In this document: positions 51,699 to 60,424 of the stretch, piece after piece
Numbering within the stretch: position 1 is the stretch's first letter
Layout of the letters: every line of letters starts with the position of its first letter
NCBI GenBank assembly: GCA_036245525.1
Contig: BTPG01000004.1
Location: 162,817,025-162,881,024, forward strand
Reading direction: 5' to 3'
From: Semisulcospira habei
Taxonomy: Eukaryota > Mollusca > Gastropoda > Semisulcospiridae
Length of the DNA stretch: 64,000 bases
Program-made: the position numbers and the translations under genes
The notes under the pieces: model-generated
Told to the model about the DNA's origin: nothing
Seen by the model: the letters and a program-made list of their open reading frames with translations, nothing else
Databases searched by the model: none

Positions 51699-52946
51699 AA
51701 CCCCTAATCCTGTTACACCTATTACCAATGCAGTTCTTTCTGACTCATGTGTGTCAGGGGTTGGTGTAGGGGTTACCGCTTGTATGAGTGCCGGTGTTGG
51801 GGCCAGGGCCGGGGTCGGGGCCGGGGGCGGGGTTGTTACCGTCTGTAATGATTTTAACGGCTGTACGTGTGTGGTTGTGGCCCCTAAGTTTACAGATTGA
51901 TTGAGACCTAGTTTTTGATCACGACCTGCAACAATGATTTCATTATTATAATTTGTTATTGTCCCCATTTGGAGTTGAAGGTCAGATGGTAACATGTATA
52001 ACCCGATGCCAACTACAAAGTCAACTTTTGATCTGGCATATCTGAGTACGTCTTGGTAGCGTTGTATGCTTGATGGGAGATCTACTGTTGAATTAATTGA
52101 ATCTTCAAGATTAGCGAGAAACTGTTTTTGTGCTTCAAATTTTCCACTTCCATTCAAAATGTTTGATTTTGTTAGTGATTGTGCTCCTAGTATACACCAG
52201 ACATATGTTCTGATAGACTCATTTACGCGCTCAACTCCTGCTTGAGTAAACCCGTCAGATTTATCTAAGACAAATGTGGTCCAGGCGTTTGACTGCTTCT
52301 GCTCTATTGATCCTATCCAAACTTGTGATTTTGATGAGAATGAAGTGTAACCAGGGTAATAATCTTGTGGGTATTGTCTGTGACTCAAAGCGTAATACAA
52401 TGTACCAATGCCGTGGTGATCATCAAGTTTTTGTGTGAAGTCATACTTTGTACTGATGTTAAACTCATTACAGATGCGTTTAAATGCTTTCATATCCATG
52501 GGGTTGTTATACCTGTTGAAACTAGATTCAGTGGGCAGTGGTGTATGAAGTTCTGACAGTATACGTCTAAGCTGGTAATAAACATGGAAACGATACACAG
52601 ATCTAATCAGTTTGTTTGAGTGATTCAAGTGGTCTGTAAATGAAACACCACAGCCTGTAGTTGAACATAGAATAGCAAAGTTGAGTTGGTTTTGAAACAT
52701 CTGTAGTGGACTTGAAGACCACTTTCTTGCAGTTGAGTCATCTGTTATTGGAGGGTTTAGGTAATGGTCAAACGGATTCGGTACTTTGACTTGAAATAGG
52801 TCTTGTTCGCTTGCGTCAGACACAGCTATGTCAAGCTGATTTAGTTGAATTGTTTTCTGTTCATAAGTAGGTGCAACATTATATTTGGCATCCACATTAA
52901 ATTGAAATGCGTTTGTAGTGGTAATGGTTGGTGATTTAAATTCCAT
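51675..52946 (-). CDS. Conserved Polinton protein with C-terminal membrane anchor, 423 residues
   Basis: Long soluble region with family-like blocks TYVWCILGAQSLTKS, AQKQFLANLEDSINSTVDLP and SIQRYQDVLRYARSKVDFVV, then a Thr/Pro/Ala repeat linker (PAPTPALAPTPALIQ) and a final membrane segment (ALVIGVTGLGVLLLYLF). I recall this architecture from other animal Polintons but know of no assigned role. The start lies 24 bp from the oppositely directed minor capsid gene, so the two must share a very short promoter. Confidence 0.75.
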   Translation of the reverse strand: MEFKSPTITTTNAFQFNVDAKYNVAPTYEQKTIQLNQLDIAVSDASEQDLFQVKVPNPFDHYLNPPITDDSTARKWSSSPLQMFQNQLNFAILCSTTGCGVSFTDHLNHSNKLIRSVYRFHVYYQLRRILSELHTPLPTESSFNRYNNPMDMKAFKRICNEFNISTKYDFTQKLDDHHGIGTLYYALSHRQYPQDYYPGYTSFSSKSQVWIGSIEQKQSNAWTTFVLDKSDGFTQAGVERVNESIRTYVWCILGAQSLTKSNILNGSGKFEAQKQFLANLEDSINSTVDLPSSIQRYQDVLRYARSKVDFVVGIGLYMLPSDLQLQMGTITNYNNEIIVAGRDQKLGLNQSVNLGATTTHVQPLKSLQTVTTPPPAPTPALAPTPALIQAVTPTPTPDTHESERTALVIGVTGLGVLLLYLFH

Positions 52947-52970
52947 CCTTTTTTATATGAGATAATAAAA

Positions 52971-53681
52971 ATGTTTATTACCTTAACAAATCTTGACACA
53001 AGCAAACCAGTGTGGTTAACTAATGGGATTGATAATCGTGATGGTAGCAAAGCTGCAGCTATCCATGAAATGTTCTACACAGTAAAATGGTTTAATGTAG
53101 AAGATAATATATATAATAAAGTAATTTTTGATGGTAAGACTGAAGCTATACCACCTGGGTATTATGACTTTTGTACTATAGCTGAATGGTTTCAAAGTAA
53201 ATTTAAAATTAAAGCAACTTTAAATCCAGCTAACCTACTTGTTACATTAGAATTTTTGACACAAAATTGGTTAAGGATCTCAGATAGATTTGCATATTTA
53301 CTTGGATTTTATATTGATGAAGATTGGTGGAGAACAGATGATTTAGATGAAGCTATGTCTGGTATTATAACAATGAAGACAAAAAGACTTAAAATAACTG
53401 GAAAACGTCCTGTCAATTTGTCAGTACACACAGTGCTAAATGTTTATTTGAAAGAACTAAACACATCTGAGAATGTTCACAATGGAAAGCCTTCAACTTT
53501 GTTGAGATGCTTACCAACTGGAACTGCTCCGTATTGTGAAAGTGTAGTTGTTAGATTTCCTAATTTGCAGTTTAAGAAATTAGGTTTTAGTTTCTTTGAG
53601 TCACTGAGTATATCTGTAACTAATCAGGATGACAAACCAGTTCTTATGCATGATTTTAGTGTTGTGTTGGAAATTAAATAA
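52971..53681 (+). CDS. mCP: Minor capsid (penton) protein, single jelly-roll
   Basis: 236 residues, start directly after GAGATAATAAAA. Begins MFITLTNLDTSKPVWLTNGI and contains HNGKPSTLLRCLPTG, the NG(R/K)PSTLLR block typical of Polinton minor capsid proteins, then a strand-rich end (FFESLSISVTNQDDKPV). In related virions this protein forms the five-fold vertices. Intact frame, followed 21 bp later by the next gene on the same strand. Confidence 0.85.
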   Translation: MFITLTNLDTSKPVWLTNGIDNRDGSKAAAIHEMFYTVKWFNVEDNIYNKVIFDGKTEAIPPGYYDFCTIAEWFQSKFKIKATLNPANLLVTLEFLTQNWLRISDRFAYLLGFYIDEDWWRTDDLDEAMSGIITMKTKRLKITGKRPVNLSVHTVLNVYLKELNTSENVHNGKPSTLLRCLPTGTAPYCESVVVRFPNLQFKKLGFSFFESLSISVTNQDDKPVLMHDFSVVLEIK

Positions 53682-53702
53682 TTTTATTTTTGTTTATAAA
53701 AA

Positions 53703-54578
53703 ATGAGTGGTGGTCCAAAGTTGAGAATCATACCAGTTGCATGTCCAGTAACAGAATTGAAAGATTTGGCAGACGTACAGGATTTTGAGAAGGAGGGGGA
53801 TGTTGGAGAAATATATGGTTTTGAACTTGATTCAAATGGCATGTACAAGAGGAAAGTAATTGTTGACATGAAAGACGGTGAAAAACAGATTCCTAAACTT
53901 GGTCAGCTACGTGATGTTACTGTACCTACTCCACCTGTAAATAATTCGCCCTACAACTTAATACATGTGGGAAATAAGTGGGTGGTTTCACCTGTGCCTG
54001 TTCCACCACCCACAATTGACTGGGACATAAAGTTGGAATTTATTAGTCCTTATGTATACACTGATGACGAAGGTGCCTTAGTGTTTAGGAAGGTTGTTAA
54101 TTCTGGGCCGCTTATTGTAAGTCTTGTTCCAAGTTTTGCCCCAGACAACAATAGCAGAGAAAAACTGAAAGTTGAAAATTATGAGAGACGGAGATATCTT
54201 CTTACAGCTAGAAAGGGTAGATCAGATACTTCTGTTGTGTTTATGCCAGCAAGCTTAGTCATGGCTAGAGAAGTGACAATAGTATTTGAAATTATCATGA
54301 AATCTGTTGCTACTGCTAAAGAGGCTCAAATTGCGCAGGGAATTAAACTTACATGGGACGAAACAGTAACAGAATCATCAAAGGTCTTTATTGCTATTAC
54401 AAAAAATGTTGATGTTATTAATGTTTCGAGCAGTGTTCCAGCTGTCAAGGTGGTGGTCGACAAAACAACTTTTGTTCGTCTAACTTACATAAACCTTGAA
54501 CACATTGATCTTGTTGCATTTTATTATGCCAGCAAATTGTATACTTTTGAAGAGTTGCAAAATGTAATTGCTGATTAA
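53703..54578 (+). CDS. Polinton protein of unknown function, 291 residues
   Basis: Starts right after TTTATAAAAA. Strand-rich, no membrane segment, Pro-rich linker VVSPVPVPPPTIDWD in the middle, and a C-terminal half with repeated hydrophobic alternation that could be a beta-sandwich. I do not recognise the family. Its place behind the minor capsid gene suggests a structural or host-contact role, which is inference only. Confidence 0.6.
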   Translation: MSGGPKLRIIPVACPVTELKDLADVQDFEKEGDVGEIYGFELDSNGMYKRKVIVDMKDGEKQIPKLGQLRDVTVPTPPVNNSPYNLIHVGNKWVVSPVPVPPPTIDWDIKLEFISPYVYTDDEGALVFRKVVNSGPLIVSLVPSFAPDNNSREKLKVENYERRRYLLTARKGRSDTSVVFMPASLVMAREVTIVFEIIMKSVATAKEAQIAQGIKLTWDETVTESSKVFIAITKNVDVINVSSSVPAVKVVVDKTTFVRLTYINLEHIDLVAFYYASKLYTFEELQNVIAD

Positions 54579-54607
54579 ATAAAAAAAAATATTTGTGAAT
54601 AAAAAAA

Positions 54608-55315
54608 ATGGTAAACTTCTATCCGCAACTACCAACGCTTGATCCGACTGAAACAAATGTGATGACTAAAACAACGCTTGCGCCTGATCCACATATGCCA
54701 ATTGCTTCAGATAAAACATTACAGGCAGATGCATTCAGATTAAATAATATTACAGAAGCTTTGAAATATTTGGAGAGTGAGGAGGCGAAATATTCACGGT
54801 GCAAAAGACGGTATAAGACCGTTTTTAATTCTGTTCAAAACACTTCTATGGCTATTGGTGCAGTTTCAGCTTCATGTTCTGTAGGGGGTATTGTTCTGTT
54901 CGCCACAGGAATTGGAAGTTTGGCTGGAATAGCAGTTGAGGGTGTTAGCGTTGCTACATGCCTGGCTTGCTTTGGTTTGGAAGCTTTGAACAAGAGGTTT
55001 CACACAAAATTACAGAAACATGAAGCATTGAGTACGCTGGCTGGTGCAAAGCTGAGCAGTATGAAACTTATTATCAGTAAGGCATTGAACGATAATTTTA
55101 TTGATGATGAAGAATTTAAGCGAGTCCAGGATGATTTAAATAACTACAAGAAACAAAAATCTGAAATACAGAATAAAATGCGTAGTCAGTCTCCCGTGAA
55201 TGTTGAAGAACTGAAGGCTAGTTTTTTAGCAGAGGGAAAAAAGATAGGGGTACAGGAAACCACAGAAAAACTACACAATCTTTTAAACATTCCTTCTGCC
55301 ATTGAAGATAAGTAG
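54608..55315 (+). CDS. Polinton membrane/coiled-coil protein, 235 residues
   Basis: Start behind GTGAATAAAAAAA. The N-terminal third is soluble. It is followed by a Gly/Ala/Ser-rich hydrophobic region (AIGAVSASCSVGGIVLFATG, then LAGIAVEGVSVATCLACFG) that could insert in or disrupt a membrane. Next comes a helical charged segment, LNDNFIDDEEFKRVQDDLNN. Proteins with this glycine-rich hydrophobic core and a following helical domain recur in Polintons; function unknown. Penelope tail sequence begins about 20 bp after the stop. Confidence 0.7.
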   Translation: MVNFYPQLPTLDPTETNVMTKTTLAPDPHMPIASDKTLQADAFRLNNITEALKYLESEEAKYSRCKRRYKTVFNSVQNTSMAIGAVSASCSVGGIVLFATGIGSLAGIAVEGVSVATCLACFGLEALNKRFHTKLQKHEALSTLAGAKLSSMKLIISKALNDNFIDDEEFKRVQDDLNNYKKQKSEIQNKMRSQSPVNVEELKASFLAEGKKIGVQETTEKLHNLLNIPSAIEDK

Positions 55316-55336
55316 CGGCTAATCTCTATGTTTGTT

Positions 55337-55440
55337 TGTTTGTCTATTTTGACAAAGGGTATTTACCCGAAATATTAATAAATTGTGTTGTACCCGTCTT
55401 TTCTAAGCGTGTTTCTTTCTCCGTTGGGTACTTCTTTAAT
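55337..55440 (+). repeat. Penelope 3' tail fragment inside the Polinton
   Basis: ATTTTGACAAAGGGTATTTACCCGAAA-type hairpin and tail, closely matching 25235-25330 (landmarks AATATTAATAAATTGTGTTG and AAGCGTGTTTCTTTCTCC). The body of the element is absent. It lies between the last large gene and the short reading frame at 55482. Confidence 0.85.
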
Positions 55441-55481
55441 CTTTTAAACAAATAAAAATCAGATTTGGTAATCGTTTATTA

Positions 55482-55574
55482 ATGTCATACACTTCACAGA
55501 GAGATGACACGTCATTTACACCACTTGTGCCTGATTATTTAGTCCCATCTGCACCACCACCAGAGTACTACTGA
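55482..55574 (+). CDS. Short reading frame ending in PSAP and PPEY motifs
   Basis: Thirty codons. The C-terminus is VPSAPPPEYY: PSAP at residues 22-25 and PPEY at 26-29. P(S/T)AP and PPxY are short motifs by which many viral proteins recruit the ESCRT protein TSG101 and NEDD4-type ubiquitin ligases. The frame is open upstream to 55440. The gene-start box AAACAAATAAAA lies 27 bp upstream and is followed by ATC rather than ATG. It could be a tiny gene, the last exon of a larger one, or the end of a gene whose front was displaced by the Penelope fragment. Confidence 0.5.
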   Translation: MSYTSQRDDTSFTPLVPDYLVPSAPPPEYY

Positions 55575-55649
55575 GAAAAAAAAGTTTTTTTATTGTCCAT
55601 GTATCTTGATAAAACTGTCTCAGTGTCTTGGGACTTGAGTCAAGTTGTT

Positions 55650-55735
55650 GTAAGAACTTGGGGTAAGTACTTGTAAGAACTTAGGGTAAGTACTTGTAAG
55701 AACTTAGGGTAAGTAATTAATAAGTTCTTATGACA
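55650..55735 (+). repeat. Short direct repeats
   Basis: AAGAACTT(A/G)GGGTAAGTA recurs three times at about 21-23 bp spacing in the non-coding right part of the Polinton. Confidence 0.8.
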
Positions 55736-55836
55736 ACACACTTAAAGGTTACCTCTGCAGGTTCCTAAAAGTTAGTTGCAACTTGTTAATAAGTATTAAG
55801 TTTCACTTGGCATCACTTGATCAGGTAAATGATTGG

Positions 55837-56066
55837 GTATTGACAGAGACAATAGTTATAGAGAGAGAACAATAGAGACCCGTAAGATAATCAGATCAAT
55901 AAGGCCGCATCAGTCATACTCATCACTTTTTTAAAATCAAAGGGTTGATTTAGAATTAACGGGGGTAAAATTGGGGTCAAAATTTTGATATTAAAAATGG
56001 CGTAAATTAATGATGGATGCGGCTCTATTGAATTCATTGTCTTACGGGTCTCTATTGTTCTCTCTC
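55837..56066. repeat. Right terminus of the Polinton: hairpin-like inverted repeat
   Basis: Positions 55861-55887 recur exactly, in inverse, at 56040-56066, and similarity continues inward through AATAAGGCCGCATC against its diverged partner. The two arms match each other better than either matches the left terminus. Just inside lies TTGACAGAGACAATAGTTAT, the inverse of the left end's inner sequence. Confidence 0.9.
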
Positions 56067-57936
56067 TGGAGCCCACACGGACATGGAACGACCTGTTAGA
56101 CAAAAAATTGTGAATAAAAATAGGCAGGTGCCCTTTAAAACCCATGTCCGACAAATCAGACATTATACCATACTTCCAGGTAGTGTCATATGCCTTTTCA
56201 AGATCAAAGAAAATTGCATAGACATGCTGCTTGTTGACAAAAGCATCTCGGATAAAAGACTCAAAGCGGACTAGATGGTCAGTTGTACTACGGAAGCGCC
56301 GGAAACCGCACTGGAGGTCTGTGATGAGACCACGTGACTCAAGATGCCACACCAGTCGGGCGTTGACCAAGCGTTCCATAGTCTTACATAAACATGATGT
56401 CAAAGCTATTGGCCAGTAGTTGCCCGGGTCGGAAGGATCCTTACCCGGCTTGGGGATTGGCACAACCACAGCCTGGCGCCAAGATGGCGGAAAACGACCG
56501 GTTATCCAGATATGGTTAAAGGCCTTGAGAAGTACAAGGAGTGAATCCTCAGGCAGATGAGTTAGGAGCTGATAATGTTTGGTATCTAATCCAGCAGCAG
56601 AGTCAGTACATTTCAGCATGGCTTGCTGCAATTCTGAAAATGTAAAGGGGGCATTATAGTCTTCCGAGTTATCTGATATAAAATCACAAGCACAAGATTC
56701 TCGCTTCTCCTTCTCTCTCTGGAAGAAAGGTGAATAATGCTCTGTTGAAGAATTATGGGCAATGGTGGAGGCAAGCAAATTGGCCACAGCCTTTTTATCT
56801 GTGACCAAACTGGCACCATCTCTAAGATGGCCGACAGAAGCCGAGCCACCCCTGCCCCTAATTCCTCGAACAGCCTTCCAGACTTTTTGGGACGGAGTCC
56901 TAGAAGATAAAGATGAGACAAAGCGTCTCCAGGAAGCACGGCGTTCGCGTTTAAAAATGTAACGGGCTTTCGCCCGCTGTCTTTTAAATGTTAAAATATT
57001 TGCTTGCGACGGATTACGAAAAGCACGTCGCTGAGCAGATTTGCGTATTTTTTGGGCCTTGCGGCACTCTTCATTGAACCATGGTACTCTCGGCCTCCGA
57101 GGGACTGATGTGGAAGTTCTAGGGATGGTTTCACCTGCTACGTCCAACAAAATCAAAGTAAAACAAGAAACAGGTTCTTCAGCTGACATGACCACCTCCT
57201 CTGTAAGACGAGACTGACAGAGGGAGGCAAACAGAGGCCAGTTAGCTTTCTTGAGATTCCAGCGCCCCACCGGCGAATCCTCCACACAGCTGACCGATGA
57301 CAGGACTACTGGGAAGTGGTCACTACCACACAGGTCATCGTGAACCTTCCAGTCAAAGTCCAGCATGAGAGAAGGATCACACACAGTGAGGTCTAGAACA
57401 GAACTAGATCCGGAACCTGAGTTAGAGTATGTAGGCGAGCCATCGTTAAAGACACACAGGTTAAGTTGAGAAAAAACATCTTCTAACATCTGACCTCTGC
57501 CATCATAGTGGTCACTGCCCCAAAGGTGAGCGTGACCGTTAAAATCCCCCATGAGAATAAAGGGAGGGGGCAGTTGATCTACTAAGTTAAAAATATCATT
57601 GCTACAGACCCGCAGTGATGGTGGCAGGTAAATACTGCATATGGTTATGGTCTTCTTTAAGGTAACCCGAGCTGCGACAGCCTGAAGACAGGTGTCGATG
57701 CTAACGGGGCTACATAAAATTTGGCTACTAATGAGAAGAGCCGCTCCACCCGAGCGCCTCTCCGAATCAGAGCCTTTATGTATAACATTAAAACCATTAA
57801 AGGACACAGGGTCAGAAGTCTTCAGGTAAGTCTCCTGAAGAGATATTACTGAGGGGTTATAGAACTTGACTAAAAGACGCAATTCCTCAAAGTTAGCTTG
57901 AAAACCACGACAATTCCACTGAAGCAAAGAGTCCAT
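56067..57936 (-). pseudogene. LINE ORF2, N-terminal half: endonuclease and RT start
   Basis: Begins MDSLLQWNCRGFQANFEELR, the usual NWNCRG-type start. Endonuclease blocks: ISLQETYLK, FILMGDFNGHAHLWG (catalytic GDFN), SVLDLTVCDP and GSDHFPVVLS. RT blocks: PIPKPGKDPSDPGNYWPIAL (the family normally has NYRPI, so Trp is unusual), CGFRRFRSTTDHLV and FFDLEKAYDT (motif A). The frame is interrupted at 56072 by the Polinton. Beyond that point the open frame runs by chance into the Polinton terminus to 55891. The start is two bases after the ORF1 stop (TAA-TC-ATG), which suggests coupled translation. Confidence 0.92.
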
Positions 57937-57938
57937 GA

Positions 57939-58800
57939 TTAAGTCTTATCTGGGGGTAAGGAGTTTTTCCCCCCTTTTTCCTTTACCTTGGAAGGAGTTG
58001 AAGAAACAGAGGGGGGCCGGCTCCCGGGCCTCCTCTGGTTCTTCGGAGAGGAAGGGGGTGGAGCTGCCGCAGCATCAGCAACAACAACTTCCACTCCCTC
58101 CATCTGCTCCTCCAGTGCAGCATATTTGTTTTGAAGGGGGACATCTGTGTTCCCCTTCTGGGCCCGTGCGCACAGCGGTCCCATAGATTTCTTAGACTTC
58201 TGGTCCTGGGCAGCGTTCCTGCCGCTAGAGTTAGCGGCCTTAGAAGGCTGACCAGAGCCAGAAGCCTTTGGAGTTGACTGACTAACAGGTTTGGGTGGGG
58301 GCTGAGGCTTAGGGGCAACAGAAGGCGGCACAACCGGACCGGCCGTGTCCGCCTTCTGCGTTCCCTGGCTCCTTGTCACCACCGGAGGAGGGTTACTCTC
58401 CAGGGGCGAGATGAGCCGAGGCTCCGCCCCCAACCAAGAAGTTGGGGTCTGACATGAAAAGTCTTTGGTGGGGCGCTTGCCTGCCACCGCTGCACTAAAA
58501 GTATACACAGAGGTGTTAGAGGTTGGGGCAGCTGCAGCTGCACCAGGGCCTTCAACCAGTTTTTTGGCATCCAGAAAGGACAACCCCTTCTCCACACGCA
58601 CCTGCTGAATCTTGCACTCGGATATCCAACGAGGGCATTTCTTATCCGAAGCCATATGCGCCCCCTGGCAATTCACACACAGGGGGGTGGCTGTGCAGGA
58701 CTCAGCAGAGTGTCCGGGCCTAGTGCAACGGGCGCATGAAGCCTCTGCCTGACGGCATGTCTTCTGCCCATGGCCATACTTTTGGCACTTAAAGCACCGG
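57939..58800 (-). pseudogene. LINE ORF1, C-terminal part with three CCHC knuckles
   Basis: Continues from the N-terminal part after the SINE. Three zinc knuckles: CFKCQKYGHGQKTC, CARCTRPGHSAESC and CVNCQGAHMASDKKC. A Pro/Ala/Ser-rich region and a basic end follow. ORF1 proteins of I-clade LINEs bind RNA and carry it in ribonucleoprotein particles. The reading frame is open through to the stop at 57939-57941. The N-terminal residues of this open frame beyond 58800 come from the SINE and are not LINE sequence. Confidence 0.9.
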
Positions 58801-59188
58801 ATTGATTGATTGATTGTACATTGCTTAACGTCCCGACAGCAACAAGGCTTTCTCAGGACGTGCCTGCACTGCTTGTGAAAAAAAAAAAAAAACAGAACAT
58901 TGAATGTATGTCGCCAGCCGGTCAAATACATTAAATAAACCTAACACATGGGGCCTAAATAAAGCTAAGACCATTTAGCAACACACATCCAATATCAAGA
59001 GATACAGGCAGTGCAGACAGTAGGGAGAGTTTTAAAAAGGCAAATACAGGTGAATGGACCAAGGGTAGACAGAAACACATGCCCCAGAATAGAGAGAAAA
59101 ACTCACCCTGTGGGGCTGACCAGGGTGACCCTGGGAACTAAAAAGTACCTAACCCCACCCAAGTCCCCCAGGGCAGACCCGGGTGGGG
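58801..59188 (-). mobile_element. SINE-like element, copy 2, inside LINE ORF1
   Basis: A 388-bp copy of the element at 34858-35239, flanked by the 14-bp duplication ACTTAAAGCACCGG (58787-58800 and 59189-59202). It reads minus strand, 5' end near 59188 and CAAT-repeat tail at 58801-58815. An A run lies at 58877-58892. The two copies differ by few substitutions plus a TAAA-type duplication, so both insertions look recent. Confidence 0.9.
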
Positions 59189-59780
59189 ACTTAAAGCACC
59201 GGAGGGGAAGAGGGACGTACTTTTTCACTCTCAGGGAGTAGTAACCTCCCCAGATGGTAGTAGGAGGGGTGGGGGTGCCAAACGTCAGGATGATGGTAGG
59301 GAGACGGATCTCCCCACCACCTCGCTTGGAAGCGAAGCGCCTGACGCAAGTCACCCCCTGAGACTTAAGGTTCCTTACAAGTTCATCTTCTGACAGTTCT
59401 GCCAAAGCTTGATCTTTGATTACGCCTCTTGACGAATTCATAGTTTTGTGGGGTGTGACTTCCACAGGAGTGTCTCCGATGGAAGAGAGCCCCAGTAGCC
59501 CGCTGGAGTGTGCCCGAGTACGGCACTCCACCAGCAAGTCACCAGACCTGAGGCGCTGGGCGTCAGGCCTGCCAACACGGCTCCTGAGGGTCTCCCCCAC
59601 CAGAAAAGGATGCAGCTTGGTAACTGGTTTCTCCTTCATCTTGCTATGGACAATGAGGAAGCGAGGCCATACGGCCGACGCCTGAGGCGTCGCTTCCTCA
59701 CAGTCTGAATCACTGTCATGTTCAAAGTCGGTGTCTATATGCCGTTTCTGTGCTAGTTTTGGTTTTTTTGTTTTATCCAT
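59189..59780 (-). pseudogene. LINE ORF1, N-terminal part
   Basis: Starts MDKTKKPKLAQKRHIDTD, an acidic/basic leader, then WPRFLIVHSKMKEKPVTKLH and LSEDELVRNLKSQGVTCVRR, which resemble the conserved RRM-like region preceding the zinc knuckles in I-clade ORF1. It ends with KKYVPLPLRCFK, where the SINE interrupts exactly at the first zinc knuckle. The target duplication repeats this RCFK coding stretch. Confidence 0.85.
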
Positions 59781-60424
59781 ATTATATTAGTAGAGATATT
59801 CATCCCCCGGGGGTCCCCGCCCGCCACCGAGCCCAACAAGGGAAAGTGCAACTGTCGGCGGGTCTCCAGCCGACGCACAATGGAGACTGCCCGAAAGATA
59901 TACTCAAGGGGGTAAGCCCGATTGAACCGTTTGAGCCACCGCCTTCTATCACACCGTTGAATGCAGGGGAATACTGGCGTAAAGCACCTAATCAGCAGCA
60001 AAGGCTATAGCATGGTGCTCCGTATAGCAACCCGCATGTCAACAGTGGGATAGGGCTCAACGTGACAAGAGCCGATTGACTAGGCCGGTACGACTAGCCT
60101 CCCGTTTAGGCAGAAGTCAAGGCCAAAGTGGAGTGTTTCAGCCACCAGGATCCTCTTCTCCCCCGACACGGGTCTCCAAGCACGGCAAACACTTGGGATC
60201 CAAAGGACCAAAAAGTCACGAGTATTTTTAAGGACCAATCCAACATGGTACAACCTGGGTTAGCACAGCTCCTTAAAAACCGGACCAGTGAAAAGGCTGA
60301 ACAACATATCTGTTGACATCAAGTCCTAATCCTGGACAAAGATGGCACCCGTCTGCTAGCCCACTCAGTCAGGGACTGAGCGGACTACCCACCTACACCA
60401 CGTGGAGGCCGGTGCCGGGTAGGC
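59781..60424 (-). other. LINE 5' leader
   Basis: Non-coding on the minus strand between the 5' target duplication and the ORF1 start. GC-rich, with no reading frame of note. I-clade LINEs carry an internal promoter in this region; I cannot point to its elements. Confidence 0.6.

Larger units (their letters stand above)
39541..56066. mobile_element. Polinton/Maverick element, 16.5 kb
   Basis: Flanked by the 6-bp duplication TGGAGC (39535-39540 and 56067-56072), the size Polintons make. The left end starts AGAGATATATAATAGG and the right end is the inverse AGAGAGAACAATAGAG, preceded by one extra base. It carries POLB, INT, packaging ATPase, major and minor capsid proteins and about nine conserved or unknown genes, all open. 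Genes are tightly packed in 41.98-55.3 kb, and the left 2.2 kb is non-coding with repeats. Intact frames and a clean target duplication indicate a young insertion. Polintons with capsid genes are considered proviruses of a possible virus. Confidence 0.95.
37490..60424 (-). mobile_element. I/Nimb-like LINE carrying two nested insertions
   Basis: Flanked by the 12-bp duplication CAGCTCTGGAAG (37478-37489 and 60424-60435). On the minus strand: 5' leader (60424 to 59781), ORF1, ORF2 and a short 3' region ending in (ACTA)n-type tail GGGTTTAAACCCAA-like sequence (37490-37530). Subtracting the SINE (58801-59188) and the Polinton (39541-56066) leaves a LINE of about 6 kb with both reading frames otherwise open. 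RNase H and a three-knuckle ORF1 put it with the I clade, in which the mollusc element nimbus belongs. Confidence 0.85.

Noticed and set aside
55891..56066. Last 58 codons of the long frame that begins at 57936
   Set aside because: They lie in the Polinton terminus beyond the target duplication and only happen to be open; they are not part of the LINE protein.
58801..59188. tRNA-derived head in the SINE-like element
   Set aside because: I looked for A and B box patterns near 59188-59100 on the minus strand and found no convincing pair.
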